Positions 16,218-25,847 of a DNA stretch of 64,000 bases are shown one piece after another. Position 1 is the stretch's first letter. Each line of letters opens with the position of its first letter. The position numbers and the translations under genes were made by a program. The notes below the pieces were generated by a model, which saw only the letters and a list, made by a program, of their open reading frames with translations, was not told the DNA's origin and ran no database searches. Origin of the DNA: an uncultured Kiloniellaceae bacterium (GTDB taxonomy: Bacteria; Pseudomonadota; Alphaproteobacteria; Kiloniellales; Kiloniellaceae); contig CANMQP010000011.1 in assembly GCA_947500035.1 (NCBI GenBank), positions 124,001-188,000 of the forward strand. The letters run 5' to 3'.

Positions 16218-16706
16218 TTATCCTCCGCTGGCTTGGGCAACTTGCGTGACCTGCGGTCCCGTGCCGGTCGAACCGAAACCGCCGGTGCCCCTGGCCGAAG
16301 CCTCGAGATCTTCGCTGACCTGCCAGCTTCCCTGCAGACAGGGCGCGATAACCATCTGGGCGATGCGGCTGCCACGGGTAATCACATAGGGCTCCTGACC
16401 CAGGTTTATCAGAATGACCCCGACCTCGCCGCGGTAATCCGCATCGACCGTGCCGGGTGAGTTCAGCACCGTCACGCCGTTCTTGAGCGCGAGACCCGAG
16501 CGCGGCCGGACCTGGGCCTCGTAACCGGCGGGCAGGGCGATCGCGAGACCGCTGGGGATCAGCTTGCGTTCGCCGGGGGCCAGGTTGACGTCGTTCTCGA
16601 CAGCGGCCATGAGATCCATGCCTGCGCTCTGTTCCGTGGCATAGGCGGGCAGATCGAGATCCGCGCCGTGGGGCAGGCGCTTAACGGCGATGGTGACGGG
16701 GTTCAT
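16218..16706 (-). CDS. dut: Deoxyuridine 5'-triphosphate nucleotidohydrolase (dUTPase)
   Basis: Trimeric dUTPase, 162 residues, hydrolysing dUTP to dUMP and keeping uracil out of DNA. All five motifs are present: [35 protein letters not shown] (with the catalytic Asp), RIAQMVIAP and the C-terminal [10 protein letters not shown] that closes over the site. It lies 63 bp downstream of coaBC and 5 bp before the Rrf2 gene, all on the minus strand, as in many alphaproteobacteria where coaBC and dut are paired. Confidence 0.97.
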   Translation of the reverse strand: MNPVTIAVKRLPHGADLDLPAYATEQSAGMDLMAAVENDVNLAPGERKLIPSGLAIALPAGYEAQVRPRSGLALKNGVTVLNSPGTVDADYRGEVGVILINLGQEPYVITRGSRIAQMVIAPCLQGSWQVSEDLEASARGTGGFGSTGTGPQVTQVAQASGG

Positions 16707-16769
16707 AAAGTCTCCTGCGTGTTTTTCTCCGGTCTATGGGGCCGGATTTGTTTCCTGTGATCGGGTTGC

Positions 16770-18044
16770 TCAGATGGCTGTCGGCGCCACCTTGTCCAGG
16801 CCGTTGCGGAAGTAATCTGCGATACGTTCCGCAAGGCGCTGCGCCACGTCGCTCTTATCCATGCGCGCCCAGCTGTCCACACCTTGCGCGTCGATGACAT
16901 GGACCGTATTCTCCGCCCCGCCGAAGGTGCCGCTTTGAGGAGAGACGTCGTTGGCGACAATCCAGTCGCAGGCCTTGCGGGCGCGTTTTTCCGTCGCCTG
17001 CCGGATCACGTCCTCGGTCTCCGCGGCGAAGCCGACCACGAGGCCGGGCCGGTCGTTTCCGCGCTGGGACAAGGACGCGAGGATATCGGGATTGGGGGTT
17101 AGCTCGAGTTTGGGAATCCCGGCGCCGGATCTATTGTTTCCGGTTTTCTTGATCTTGCGGTCGCTCCGGCTGGCGACGCGCCAGTCGGCGACGGCGGCGG
17201 CGCAGACCGCAATATCGGCGGGCAATGCGGTCTCGCAGGCAGTCAGCATCTGCTGGGCGGATTCGATGTGGATGACCTCCATGCCCGTGGGATCGGGCAG
17301 TTGAGTCGGTCCTGTGACGAGCGTCGTCTTGGCGCCCAGCCCGCTCAGCGCCCGGGCGATGGCGTGGCCCTGTTTGCCGGAAGAACGGTTGGCAATATAG
17401 CGTACGGGATCGATGGCTTCGTGTGTCGGGCCGCTGGTGACCAGCGCGCTTCGACCTGCCAGGGGGGCTCCGAGCGGTCCCGCGCCTCCAGCCGCCTGGG
17501 GCTGACCGAGGGCGTCCAGGACCGCAGCAAGGATCTCATGCGGTTCCGCCATGCGTCCGAAGCCGAACTCGCCGCAGGCCATGTCGCCTTCGTTGGGTCC
17601 GACCAGTTTCACGCCGCGATTCAGCAAAGTGGCAATGTTGGCCCGGGTCGCCGGGTGATCCCACATGCGCACATTCATGGCCGGCGCGATCAGCACCTCC
17701 TTGTCGGTCGCCAACAGGGCCGTGGAGGCCAGATCGTCGGCCTGACCCGTTGCCATCTTGGCAATCAGATCCGCGGTTGCCGGCGCGACCACCATCAGAT
17801 CGGCATCGCGGGAAAGCTGGATATGACCCATCTCGGCTTCGTCGGTCAACGAGAAGAGCTCGCCGTAGACTTTGTCCTCGGTCAGGGCCGATAGCGAGAG
17901 GGGCGTGACGAATTCCGCACCGGAGCGGGTTAAAATACAGCGCACCCTGATCGACTGCTCCCGAAGACGGCGGATCAGTTCCAAGGCTTTATAAGCTGCG
18001 ATTCCGCCAGCAACGACGAGCAGTACGCGGGTCTCACCGGTCAT
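16770..18044 (-). CDS. coaBC: Bifunctional phosphopantothenoylcysteine decarboxylase/phosphopantothenate-cysteine ligase
   Basis: A two-step coenzyme A enzyme of 424 residues. The N-terminal flavoprotein decarboxylase (CoaC) shows GGIAAYKALELIRRL, the active-site His near GHIQLSRDADLMVVAPATA, PAMNVRMWDHPA and the substrate flap around GDMACGEFGFGRM. The C-terminal CoaB ligase starts near SALVTSGPTHEAIDPVRYIA, with NRSSGKQGHAIA and AAAVADWRV. Flow is pantothenate phosphate to 4'-phosphopantetheine. In related genomes it commonly follows ubiB; here a 7.8-kb islet (18045-25839) intervenes. Confidence 0.97.
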   Translation of the reverse strand: MTGETRVLLVVAGGIAAYKALELIRRLREQSIRVRCILTRSGAEFVTPLSLSALTEDKVYGELFSLTDEAEMGHIQLSRDADLMVVAPATADLIAKMATGQADDLASTALLATDKEVLIAPAMNVRMWDHPATRANIATLLNRGVKLVGPNEGDMACGEFGFGRMAEPHEILAAVLDALGQPQAAGGAGPLGAPLAGRSALVTSGPTHEAIDPVRYIANRSSGKQGHAIARALSGLGAKTTLVTGPTQLPDPTGMEVIHIESAQQMLTACETALPADIAVCAAAVADWRVASRSDRKIKKTGNNRSGAGIPKLELTPNPDILASLSQRGNDRPGLVVGFAAETEDVIRQATEKRARKACDWIVANDVSPQSGTFGGAENTVHVIDAQGVDSWARMDKSDVAQRLAERIADYFRNGLDKVAPTAI

Positions 18045-18084
18045 GATATCATCCGTTATTTAACGGTAAGAATGCGTAGATAAC

Positions 18085-18972
18085 CTAATGAGGGGTCAGC
18101 GGTTTTGCAAGACCGCGTGACGAGGCATTCTTGATCGCCCTCGCCATGGCCGCCGTCAGCTTTTCCGGGGCCTGGGGGTTGATGATGATCGAGCGCTTTG
18201 AATGCGGCAGCGGCGGGAAGCCGTCGCGCGGAGAGAGAACCTTCATATCGGGCTCCACACTGTTCTCGTAGAGGATGCCCACAGCGAAACCGGCCCGGAT
18301 CGCCGCCTTCTGGCTGGTCAGACCGCTGCACTCGAACGCAATGCTGTATGGGCGCCCCTGCTGTTCGAGGGCCTTCGTGGGCAATTCCTGCCACCAGCAG
18401 CCCCGGTCCATGATGGCGAGCGGCACCGGCTCCGAGCGGTCGAGGCAGAGGGTCCCGCTGGCGACCCAGACCGGCTTTTGCGTGAGAAAGACCTCTCCCT
18501 CGATATCTCCCGGTCCTGAGTAGACGGCGATGTCCAGAGCTCCGCGTTGAACCGCCTCGGGAAATCCCACGGTGCAGCCGGAAGATGCGACCACGTCGAC
18601 ACCGGGATTGCTGCGGGCGAAGTCGGCCAGCGTGCGTTCCAGGACATTTTCCTCGAAGTCGTCCGGGATGCCGACTCGTATTTTGCCCTTCAGCGCCGGT
18701 TGGAAAAGGGCGTGGACCTGGCCGAGTTCCGCAAGGACACGACGGGCCAGGGGCAAAAGGCGTTCTCCGTTGACGGACAAAACCATGCCCTTGGCGTCGC
18801 GTTCGAAAAGCGAGACCTTCAATTCGCTCTCGAGCTTGCGCAACTGCACGCTGATGGCGGATTGACTGCGGTTCAGGCGCGAGGCGGCCAGGGTGAGATT
18901 TCCGCAGTCGGCGATTTCCAGAAAGGTCCGGAGCAGGCTGCTGTCCGGAGTCGGGCGTTCGTTTGCATTCAT
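18085..18972 (-). CDS. LysR-family transcriptional regulator
   Basis: A 295-residue LysR protein with an N-terminal helix-turn-helix (LRTFLEIADCGNLTLAASRL, NRSQSAISVQLRKLESEL, LFERDAKGMVLSVNGERLL) and an effector domain starting KIRVGIPDDFEENVLE. It is divergent from the DMT-family transporter at 19138, which it most likely controls. The gap contains CGCAATC (19004-19010) and GATTGCG (19029-19035), a widely spaced inverted pair that could be its site. It forms the left edge of the islet that splits coaBC from ubiB. Confidence 0.9.
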   Translation of the reverse strand: MNANERPTPDSSLLRTFLEIADCGNLTLAASRLNRSQSAISVQLRKLESELKVSLFERDAKGMVLSVNGERLLPLARRVLAELGQVHALFQPALKGKIRVGIPDDFEENVLERTLADFARSNPGVDVVASSGCTVGFPEAVQRGALDIAVYSGPGDIEGEVFLTQKPVWVASGTLCLDRSEPVPLAIMDRGCWWQELPTKALEQQGRPYSIAFECSGLTSQKAAIRAGFAVGILYENSVEPDMKVLSPRDGFPPLPHSKRSIIINPQAPEKLTAAMARAIKNASSRGLAKPLTPH

Positions 18973-19137
18973 GGAGGCAATCGTATCAATTCATTTTTCT
19001 GATCGCAATCCATCGCCCAAAATCGCCTGATTGCGGGTTGCCGTCTCAGTTTGAGGGAGGCGACCCCGTCATTCACGACCGCCTCTCAACCCCGCGGCCA
19101 TTACCGGCGCATTCACCGTACAAGCGAGATCCTTTCC

Positions 19138-20025
19138 GTGAGCAGCAGTTCCCCCAAATGGCTGGCTTTTGCACCCGGCATCTTTCTTGTCATGTGGTCG
19201 ACGGGTTACGTCGCCGCCAAGTTCGGACTCGGCTTCATCGAGCCTCTGACCTTTCTGGCGCTGCGCTTCGCCTGCGTTGTGGTCATCATGGCGGCTCTCT
19301 TTTTGCTTTTGCGCCCTCCCTTGCCGAAGTCACGCGCGGAGTGGGTACATCTGGCGATCGTCGGCTTCCTGCTGCAATCGATGTATTTCGGCATGTGCTA
19401 CATGTCCTTCAACGCGGGGCTGGCGGTCGGAACCCTGGCGCTGATTCTGTCGTTGCAGCCCATCATCGTTGGCCTGGTCGCACCGAGATGGAGCGGGGAG
19501 ACGGTGGGTTGGCAGCGCTGGATCGGTCTGCTGCTCGGGCTGACGGGCGCGGTGATCGTCATCGTGGCGCGGTCCGAGATTGCGGTCCCCTCAGCTCTCG
19601 GGTTCTTGTTTGCTGCCCTCGCCCTCTTCGGCATCACCGGCGGGTCCCTATGGGAAAAACGCTACGGCGTTTCGCATCACCCGGTGACCTCGAACCTGGT
19701 CGCCTTCGCGGCAGGATTTATCGGCGTTCTGCCTTTCGTGCTCGCCTTCGAATCCCTGCAGATCGCGTGGACCTGGCAGCTGGCGGCTTCCCTCACCTAT
19801 CTGATTATCGGCAGCTCGCTGATCGGTGTCGGCTTGTTGCTGGCCATGATCCGGGCCGGGGATGTCTCTCGGGTTTCCGCACTCTTCTTTCTGGTGCCGC
19901 CGATGGCCGCCGGCTTTGCATGGCTTGTTCTGGATGAAGTCATGCCGCCCGCCGCCTGGCTCGGCATGGTGGTCGCGGGCGCGGGTGTGTTTATGGCGAC
20001 CTCGTCAAAAAAGGTGATTGTCTGA
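19138..20025 (+). CDS. EamA/DMT-family transporter
   Basis: About ten hydrophobic segments arranged as two EamA repeats make this a drug/metabolite transporter: FLVMWSTGYVAAKFGLGFIE at the start and LALFGITGGSLWEKRYG in the second half, ending FLVPPMAAGFAWLVLDEVMP. I place the start at the GTG at 19138 (protein MSSSSPKWLAFAPG, 295 residues); a TTG at 19051 would add an unlikely basic tail. The inner-membrane protein probably exports a metabolite or amino acid. The divergent LysR gene suggests substrate-responsive expression. The following MFS gene is 79 bp away on the same strand. Confidence 0.82.
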   Translation: MSSSSPKWLAFAPGIFLVMWSTGYVAAKFGLGFIEPLTFLALRFACVVVIMAALFLLLRPPLPKSRAEWVHLAIVGFLLQSMYFGMCYMSFNAGLAVGTLALILSLQPIIVGLVAPRWSGETVGWQRWIGLLLGLTGAVIVIVARSEIAVPSALGFLFAALALFGITGGSLWEKRYGVSHHPVTSNLVAFAAGFIGVLPFVLAFESLQIAWTWQLAASLTYLIIGSSLIGVGLLLAMIRAGDVSRVSALFFLVPPMAAGFAWLVLDEVMPPAAWLGMVVAGAGVFMATSSKKVIV

Positions 20026-20104
20026 TGCAGCCCATGATCGCTTTTTGCAGATTAGGTCATGTCATGTCAGTTTGCGGCTGCTTGTTCTCAAAGGTTTCGT
20101 TCCG

Positions 20105-21364
20105 ATGACGTTTACAGATGATACCCGCGCAAAGCGCAATGTCGCGGTCCTTGTGGCTGCGCAGGCGATCCTCGGGGCGCAGATGCCGATGATTTTTGTC
20201 GTCGGCGGCCTGGCCGGCGGGATGCTGGCCGGGAACCCCTGCTTTGCGACACTGCCCATCTCGATGATCGTGTTCGGATCCATGACCACCGCGCCCTGGC
20301 TTTCCCCCCTGATGCAGCGCCAGGGGAGGAAGTTCGGCTTTTTCGTAGGCGCCCTCGGTGGCGCCGTCGGCGCGGCGATCGCAGCCTATGGCCTCTACAT
20401 CGCGTCCTTTCCGCTGCTGCTCCTGGGGTCCTACTTCACGGGCATCTACATGTCCGCGCAGGGCTTCTACCGCTTTGCCGCGACCGATACGGCCAGCGAT
20501 GCCTTCCGGCCCAAGGCGATTTCCTACGTCATGGCGGGCGGGCTTCTGTCTGCCATCTTCGGACCGCAGCTGAATAAGATCGTCTCTGACGGCTCGGCCC
20601 TGCCGTTCATCGGCGGCGACCTGCCGCCCATCCCCTTCATCGGCACTTACCTGACCATTATCGTCATCAACCTGCTCGGCATGTTCCTGTTTCTGCTTCT
20701 GGACCTGCCGAACGGGAAGCAGAATAAAGCCGCAGCCTCCGCAGCACCGGCCGGGCGGTCGCGCCTGGAACTGTTGCGCAATCCCACCATCCTGGTCGCG
20801 ATCATCTGCGGCATGGTTTCCTATTCTCTCATGAACCTGGTGATGACCTCGACGCCCCTGGCGGTGGTGGGCTGCGGTCTGACCAGCAACAATGCGAACG
20901 ACATCGTCTCAGCCCATGTGCTCGCGATGTTTATCCCGTCGTTTTTCACCGGCCACCTGATCGTGCGCTTCGGCGTTACGCGGATCATCGTTGCGGGGCT
21001 GGTGATTCTCGGCCTCGCGGGTGTCGTTGCCTTGACGGGTGTCACGCTTGACCGGTTCTTTATCGCCTTGATCTTGCTGGGCGTGGGCTGGAATTTCGGC
21101 TTCGTGGGCGCGACCACTCTCCTGGCCAGCGCCCATGCGCCTAATGAACGCGGCCAGACCCAGGGCTTGAACGACATGATGGTGTTCGGCTGTGTCACAA
21201 TGGCCAGCCTTGCCTCGGGCGGCCTGATGAATTGCTCCGGCGGAACCGCGGTGGACGGCTGGAATGCCGTGAACATCGCGATGATCCCATTCCTGTTGCT
21301 GGCCGGCGGCGCGCTGGTGTGGCTGACGGTCAAGGACCGCCGCAAGGCCCGGATCGCAGCATGA
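20105..21364 (+). CDS. MFS transporter
   Basis: A 419-residue protein with 12 predicted membrane segments and a major facilitator pattern: QAILGAQMPMIFVVGGLAGG in segment 1, PWLSPLMQRQGRKFGFFVGA (loop 2-3 signature, RQGRK) and GMVSYSLMNLVMTSTPLAVV in the second half. The subfamily looks like proteins annotated as YfmO/YnfM-type or uncharacterised efflux. The ATG at 20105 is favoured over the upstream 20018 start because the extra residues are not membrane-like. It probably forms an operon with the DMT transporter and the ChaC gene 56 bp downstream. Confidence 0.85.
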   Translation: MTFTDDTRAKRNVAVLVAAQAILGAQMPMIFVVGGLAGGMLAGNPCFATLPISMIVFGSMTTAPWLSPLMQRQGRKFGFFVGALGGAVGAAIAAYGLYIASFPLLLLGSYFTGIYMSAQGFYRFAATDTASDAFRPKAISYVMAGGLLSAIFGPQLNKIVSDGSALPFIGGDLPPIPFIGTYLTIIVINLLGMFLFLLLDLPNGKQNKAAASAAPAGRSRLELLRNPTILVAIICGMVSYSLMNLVMTSTPLAVVGCGLTSNNANDIVSAHVLAMFIPSFFTGHLIVRFGVTRIIVAGLVILGLAGVVALTGVTLDRFFIALILLGVGWNFGFVGATTLLASAHAPNERGQTQGLNDMMVFGCVTMASLASGGLMNCSGGTAVDGWNAVNIAMIPFLLLAGGALVWLTVKDRRKARIAA

Positions 21365-21420
21365 TTTGCATTGCGCTCCGCCTGTCCAGGGCGGCAACAT
21401 AGCGCGTCGATCTCCGGAGT

Positions 21421-22158
21421 ATGTCTATGCGCGCCCCGTCCAGCCCCTTTGTCCACCACCCGGAGCTCGAGGGTAAAATCACCGACCCGCAGACGTCGTT
21501 CTTCCGCAAATTCAGCATAGCCTCGGTGTTCGCGGAAAAGCCCGAACTGCAGTGGGTTCTGGAGAAATTGCGGAGCGAGAGTGATCGCGAACGCTCGCGC
21601 GCGGAGACACTCGCCGACTACCGCGATAAGGATCTTTGGGTTTTCGCCTATGGATCGCTGATGTGGGATCCCGCCTTTCACTTCGCCGAGGTCCGGCGCG
21701 CAAGCGTGCCCGGTTACGACCGGCGTTTTGTTCTGAAACACACCTACGGCGCGCGCGGCACCCCCGATGCACCGGGTCTGATGGCCGCGCTGGATGAGGG
21801 CGAATGCTGCGAGGGTCTGCTGTTCCGGATCGCGGCAGAAGACATCGAGACGGAAAGCGAAATTCTCTGGCGGCGCGAAATGGTCGGTCACGCCTATAAA
21901 CCGACTTTCGTCACCGCGATGGTCAAAGACCAGCCTGTAACGGCTCTGACCTTTGTGGCCGACCGTTCGTCGGAAGTCATCTGTCCTGACCTGACCCGGG
22001 AAGAGCAAATCCGTTTCCTTGCGAGCGGCGTCGGATTTCTGGGGACCAGCAAGGAATACCTCAACAACATCGTCCGTCAGTTTGCCGCGCTCGGGGTTGT
22101 CGATGAAGACTGTTCGGCTCTCTTGCAGGAGGTCGAGGATTACCTGGCGGCCCAGTGA
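21421..22158 (+). CDS. ChaC-like gamma-glutamylcyclotransferase
   Basis: A 245-residue protein of the ChaC family, which cleaves glutathione to 5-oxoproline and Cys-Gly in the cytosol. The substrate-binding loop reads LWVFAYGSLMWDPAFHF (YGSL), followed by VPGYDRRFVLKHTYGARGTP and a likely acid in WRREMVGHAYKP. The C-terminal helices (LASGVGFLGTSKEYLNNIV) fit too. The extra 60 residues before the YGSL loop are longer than usual. The last codons sit in a 14-bp tandem repeat (22151-22206). Confidence 0.9.
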   Translation: MSMRAPSSPFVHHPELEGKITDPQTSFFRKFSIASVFAEKPELQWVLEKLRSESDRERSRAETLADYRDKDLWVFAYGSLMWDPAFHFAEVRRASVPGYDRRFVLKHTYGARGTPDAPGLMAALDEGECCEGLLFRIAAEDIETESEILWRREMVGHAYKPTFVTAMVKDQPVTALTFVADRSSEVICPDLTREEQIRFLASGVGFLGTSKEYLNNIVRQFAALGVVDEDCSALLQEVEDYLAAQ

Positions 22159-22206
22159 TCTTGGCCCAGTGATCTTGGCCCAGTGATCTTGGCCCAGTGA
22201 TTTCGG
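22151..22206. repeat. 14-bp tandem repeat over the ChaC stop codon
   Basis: CCCAGTGATCTTGG is repeated three times from 22151, with a fourth diverged copy (CCCAGTGATTTCGG) ending at 22206. The first copy includes the last codon and TGA stop of the ChaC gene, so the array arose by copying the gene end. Confidence 0.9.
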
Positions 22207-22394
22207 CCGTCTTCAGGCCCTGATGCAAATTTGCATTTTCCTTGTGCCGTTTCTCGGGTTCAAGCCAAGTCAATTTGGGTGTATTCAAACATTCATAGGC
22301 CAACAGCCTAAGCAGAAATTTCTCTGCTCTGTTCGTTGAAATTCGAAAAAATTTATATTCTACAAGTGCTTATTATAACGACCGTTGCCGGCAA

Positions 22395-22422
22395 ACCACC
22401 CGAAGGCGTTTCTTCGGGTGGT
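22395..22422. promoter_or_regulatory. Leader hairpin upstream of the PEP-CTERM gene
   Basis: A perfect 11-bp stem (ACCACCCGAAG, 22395-22405, with its complement 22412-22422) and a 6-nt loop stand 126 bp before the PEP-CTERM start. There is no U-tract. The 390-bp gap 22159-22548 otherwise holds the tandem repeat and AT-rich promoter-like DNA (AAAATTTATATTC near 22350). It could be a terminator for ChaC or a leader structure. Confidence 0.45.
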
Positions 22423-22548
22423 GCCGCGCAGCAGAGATCAACGCAAACAAAACTGGTTTGGAGGGAGCGCCAGTATTCGTCGAGCGCTCTCCTGTCGCCC
22501 CAACAACACAGCTTCAAAACTGCTGACTTACTTTCTGGAAATTCTCTC

Positions 22549-23130
22549 ATGAAATCTTTCGTTCAATCACAATTGGTCGCTTGGATTTGCGGCATCGCCG
22601 GCTTGTTTGCCTTCTGGTTGGCCCTTGCGCCCGCACCGGCTTCCGCGGTTCCGCTTCTCTGGACGCTGAACGATGTCACCTTCAACAACGGCGGCACCGC
22701 AAGCGGCTCCTTCCGCTTCGACGCGGATACGGTAACCTACAGCGATGTTGCGGTGACGACCTCCGGCGGCGGTATCGATGCCAGTTTCGATCTGGCAGCG
22801 GGCGGCGATGCGAGCTTTCTCAGCCTGTTGAACGCAGCCGACGGTCCTGATTTTACCGGTGCTTCAACCCTGCGGCTCGCGTTCCTCGACCTTCTGACCA
22901 ATCTGGGCGGCGAAGTCGGGCTGGAGCTGAACAGCTTTTCCTCGGCCATTGCCGGCTGCGGCAATGCCGATTGCAGCCTGCTGATCGGCGGCGTCGGTTT
23001 TCAGCTCGCCAGCGGTTCGGTGATCAGCGAGGCCGTGACACAGGTCTCCGAACCCGGGACGCTTGCGATGCTGGTGCTCGGACTCGCCGTGCTTGGGTTC
23101 AAGCGGCGCAGGGACGTTCGCGGGCTCTAA
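22549..23130 (+). CDS. PEP-CTERM sorting domain-containing secreted protein
   Basis: This 193-residue protein has a signal peptide (GIAGLFAFWLALAPAPASAV), a Gly/Ser/Asp-rich beta-type body (NDVTFNNGGTASGSFRFDAD), and a C-terminal sorting tail. That tail is SEPGTLAMLVLGLAVLGFKR: a PEP-like SEP box, a hydrophobic span and a basic end. Such proteins are processed by an exosortase and usually reach the cell surface with exopolysaccharide. No exosortase (EpsH/XrtA) lies in the window. I take the ATG at 22549; the longer frame from 22336 precedes the signal peptide. It ends 16 bp before the ubiB fragment. Confidence 0.85.
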   Translation: MKSFVQSQLVAWICGIAGLFAFWLALAPAPASAVPLLWTLNDVTFNNGGTASGSFRFDADTVTYSDVAVTTSGGGIDASFDLAAGGDASFLSLLNAADGPDFTGASTLRLAFLDLLTNLGGEVGLELNSFSSAIAGCGNADCSLLIGGVGFQLASGSVISEAVTQVSEPGTLAMLVLGLAVLGFKRRRDVRGL

Positions 23131-23146
23131 AACCAGGCCCTCTTCG

Positions 23147-23453
23147 AACCAGGCGCTCGCTGCCAATAGCAGACCCAGCGCAAGCGACAGCCCGCCCAGG
23201 ATCAGACTGAGTTTCCGGGTTCGCGCCCGCCCCTGCAGCGCTTCGAAAGTTTTCGGGTGCAGGCCCAGGCCGCCGTTCGCGACATCGTGAGCGACCTTCT
23301 CCAGCTTCGAGATCAGTTGCGGCAGCCGTTCCGCCGACTGCAGCAGCTGCAGGGCGCCGTCGCGCATGCGCGCTTGCTGCCCCCGGTGCTCGCGCATCCA
23401 GGTCTCGATGAAGGGCTGGGCGAGCGCACAGATGTTCAGCTCCGGATCCAGGC
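23147..23453 (-). pseudogene. Duplicated 3' fragment of ubiB (307-bp direct repeat, left copy)
   Basis: Bases 23147-23453 match the end of ubiB at 25844-26150 at constant offset 2697, about nine bases in ten identical by eye. The translated fragment reads DPELNICALAQPFIETWMRE ... LEKVAHDVANGGLGLHPKTF ... LGGLSLALGLLLAASAWF, covering the last 100 or so residues. It lacks the kinase-like domain and the ubiB stop codon, so it is not functional. The two copies flank the chemoreceptor gene. The right copy starts inside the arm of a palindromic element (25774-25847), hinting at how the rearrangement began. Confidence 0.93.
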
Positions 23454-23560
23454 TCAGTTCGCTCATCGCAATAGGAAAAAAGGATTACGGATCTTTCAAA
23501 ACCGTGAAACAGCTGAAGTATTTATCTGTGTTTGTAAAAGTAGGTAGATCAACTTTTTGA

Positions 23561-23575
23561 TTAACCAAGAATTAA
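23561..23575 (+). promoter_or_regulatory. CtrA-type box upstream of the chemoreceptor gene
   Basis: TTAACCAAGAATTAA matches the CtrA consensus TTAA-N7-TTAA exactly and lies 88 bp before the chemoreceptor start, in AT-rich DNA. CtrA controls motility and chemotaxis genes in many alphaproteobacteria, so the context fits. The gap 23454-23662 contains no gene. Confidence 0.6.
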
Positions 23576-23662
23576 ATTTAATTATGTATGATATTCGCCA
23601 GTAAATGGTCATTTTTATCTCCCTTTTTTGTATATATAAGCACCAACTTAGGGTAGTTTATA

Positions 23663-25747
23663 ATGTCGATTAAACGCACTGTTCTAGCGATTAACATTCT
23701 TCTGGCAGTTGTAATAGGCTCTGCTATCACTTTTGTTGTGGCCAGGGAGTGGCGCGAGCTTCAAAAGCTCGATGGTGCCGCGCAAGCTGTCAACATTCTC
23801 AGTTCCTTATCCGAGGCAACAATTGAGCTCTCGTTGGAACGCTCCCTGACGCAGGTTGCCCTCAGTCTGGATGCGCCGGTCGCTGCCGACATCAAGGCTA
23901 TGGTTGATCGGCAGCGAGAGCTTTCGCAGAAGCTGTTTGCCGATGCGCGGGAGAGGCTGCTGTCAGCTTCGGCCATCGACAATCGTGACGCGCTTGCCCA
24001 ACGGCTGGATTCCTATCTCGATCAGATGGCGGAACTCAGGTCCAGAGGCGATGCCCTTGTTGCCGTAGGCATTGGAGATCGTGACGCCTCGGCCATCCAT
24101 GACATTCCAACAGACATCAAGGCCCTTGTTTCCAGCCTGGATTCTCTTGGCGGCTCGATACGCGACCTGATCAGGGAAGCGCCGACCAACATGGTCGTGA
24201 CGGACCAGGTCATACAAAGTGCCTGGGCGGTCCGTGAATTCGGTGGCCGTGAACGCACCCTCTTCGCGATTGCCACGGCACGCCGTGAGCCGATCTCCCG
24301 AAGTGACATTGCCTATATGAACCGCAACCATGGTTTGGCTACCTATGCCTGGCAGCGGCTCGCTGCAGTGCAGGCGTCACCTTTACTCTCACCGGAAGTC
24401 CGCGCGCAGATAGAGCTTTTGAGGAAGGGTTACTTCGAAGAATACCAAAAGTTGCGCACAGAGCTCTTCGCAGTGTCGGAGACCGGTGATTATCCTATCG
24501 ACTTCAACACCCTATTCGAGCGATCGGAAAAAGCTCTCCAGACAGCGGTCAGCTTGTTGAATGTCGCCGTCGACAGCAACACCCGGAACGTTGAAGACGC
24601 CCTTAGCTCCGGGCAGACGACTCTTTGGATTGAAACCCTGGTCGGACTTGTCTGTGCGCTCCTGATCGCTTTTGCCGGCTGGTTCATGATCATGCGGGTC
24701 GCGCGGCCCCTTGCCGGTATGACCGACTCAATGCGCGAGCTGGCCGGCGGCAACAACGCCGTCGATATTCCGGCACGAGACCGCAGCGACGAGCTGGGTC
24801 AGATGGCGGAAGCCGTTCAGGTCTTTAAGGACACCGCCATTGAGGCGGAGCGCCTGGCTTCACAACAGGCGGAACAAGAGGCGCGCGCCGAGAAGGAGAA
24901 ACGCCAGGCGACGCTGAAATTGGCCGACGAGTTGGAAAATTCTATCAAGTCCGCCGTCGAAGCGGTTTCCGGAGCCGCCGAGGAGATGGAAGCAACAGCC
25001 GGAGACATGAGTAAGAGCGCCCATCAGACCGATGAGCAAGCCGCCGAGGTTGCCACCGCTGCCGAACAAACCTCGTCGAACGTGCAGACGGTTGCCTCGG
25101 CCTCGGGAGAACTCTCGAACTCGATCCAGGAGATCACTCGGCAGGTCACAGAGTCGACGGCGATCACCCGCGATGCCGTTGCCCAGGCGGAACAGACCAG
25201 TTCCACGGTCGAAGGCCTGGCCGCCGGCGCACAAAAGATTGGCGATGTAATTGCTTTGATCAACGACATCGCCGAGCAGACCAATCTGCTTGCATTGAAC
25301 GCCACGATCGAGGCAGCGAGAGCCGGGGATGCTGGTAAAGGCTTTGCGGTCGTGGCCTCCGAAGTCAAGTCTCTGGCCAATCAGACGGCTAAGGCCACCG
25401 AGGAGATATCCCAGCAGATCGACACGATGCAGACAGCCACGAACGATACCGTCGCCGCCATCGGAAACGTTCGGCAATCGATCGACCGAATCAGCGCAGT
25501 CTGCGCTGATATCGCCTCTGCAGTGGAAGAACAGAACGCCGCGACACAGGAGATCTCCGACAACGTGCAGGAAGTGGCGCAAGGCACCAAGCGGGTCACG
25601 TCCAACATCCACGGAGTGACGCAGTCATCTGCCCAGACCGGTGCCGCCGCCGGCAAGGTCAGCGCCGCAACCCAGGGCCTCTCGACGGAAGCGGAAAAGC
25701 TGCGCCAATCGGTCGAGAGTATCCTTACCTCCATGCGGGCAGCATAG
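23663..25747 (+). CDS. Methyl-accepting chemotaxis protein
   Basis: A 694-residue transmembrane chemoreceptor. TM1 is at residues 7-27 ([20 protein letters not shown]), a periplasmic helical sensor of about 300 residues resembles nitrate/nitrite-sensing-type bundles, and TM2 is near 322-342 ([20 protein letters not shown]). A HAMP domain follows ([16 protein letters not shown]), then the signalling domain with the conserved hairpin tip [20 protein letters not shown]. It lacks a C-terminal CheR pentapeptide. It is monocistronic, has a CtrA-type box 88 bp upstream, and sits between the two ubiB 3'-end copies. Confidence 0.93.
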   Translation: MSIKRTVLAINILLAVVIGSAITFVVAREWRELQKLDGAAQAVNILSSLSEATIELSLERSLTQVALSLDAPVAADIKAMVDRQRELSQKLFADARERLLSASAIDNRDALAQRLDSYLDQMAELRSRGDALVAVGIGDRDASAIHDIPTDIKALVSSLDSLGGSIRDLIREAPTNMVVTDQVIQSAWAVREFGGRERTLFAIATARREPISRSDIAYMNRNHGLATYAWQRLAAVQASPLLSPEVRAQIELLRKGYFEEYQKLRTELFAVSETGDYPIDFNTLFERSEKALQTAVSLLNVAVDSNTRNVEDALSSGQTTLWIETLVGLVCALLIAFAGWFMIMRVARPLAGMTDSMRELAGGNNAVDIPARDRSDELGQMAEAVQVFKDTAIEAERLASQQAEQEARAEKEKRQATLKLADELENSIKSAVEAVSGAAEEMEATAGDMSKSAHQTDEQAAEVATAAEQTSSNVQTVASASGELSNSIQEITRQVTESTAITRDAVAQAEQTSSTVEGLAAGAQKIGDVIALINDIAEQTNLLALNATIEAARAGDAGKGFAVVASEVKSLANQTAKATEEISQQIDTMQTATNDTVAAIGNVRQSIDRISAVCADIASAVEEQNAATQEISDNVQEVAQGTKRVTSNIHGVTQSSAQTGAAAGKVSAATQGLSTEAEKLRQSVESILTSMRAA

Positions 25748-25773
25748 CCGCGGCAGCGCCCTTTTTCTTCTCC

Positions 25774-25847
25774 GGTTCTAGAGCAGGTCCAGTTTAGACG
25801 AGATCGGCGGGGGCGATCTGCCGTGCCGGTGCATCTGATCTAGAACC
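25774..25847. repeat. Imperfect palindromic element, copy B, over the ubiB stop codon
   Basis: Starts GGTTCTAGAGCAGGTCC and ends GGTGCATCTGATCTAGAACC; the outer arms pair, with an imperfect middle (GATCGGCGGGGGCGATC). It contains the ubiB stop codon (25840-25842) and begins 27 bp after the chemoreceptor stop, so it lies between two convergent genes. It probably serves as a two-way terminator and marks the end of the 307-bp duplication. Confidence 0.7.

Noticed and set aside
10537-22206. Tandem arrays considered as CRISPR
   Set aside because: Units are contiguous without unique spacers and no cas genes are present.
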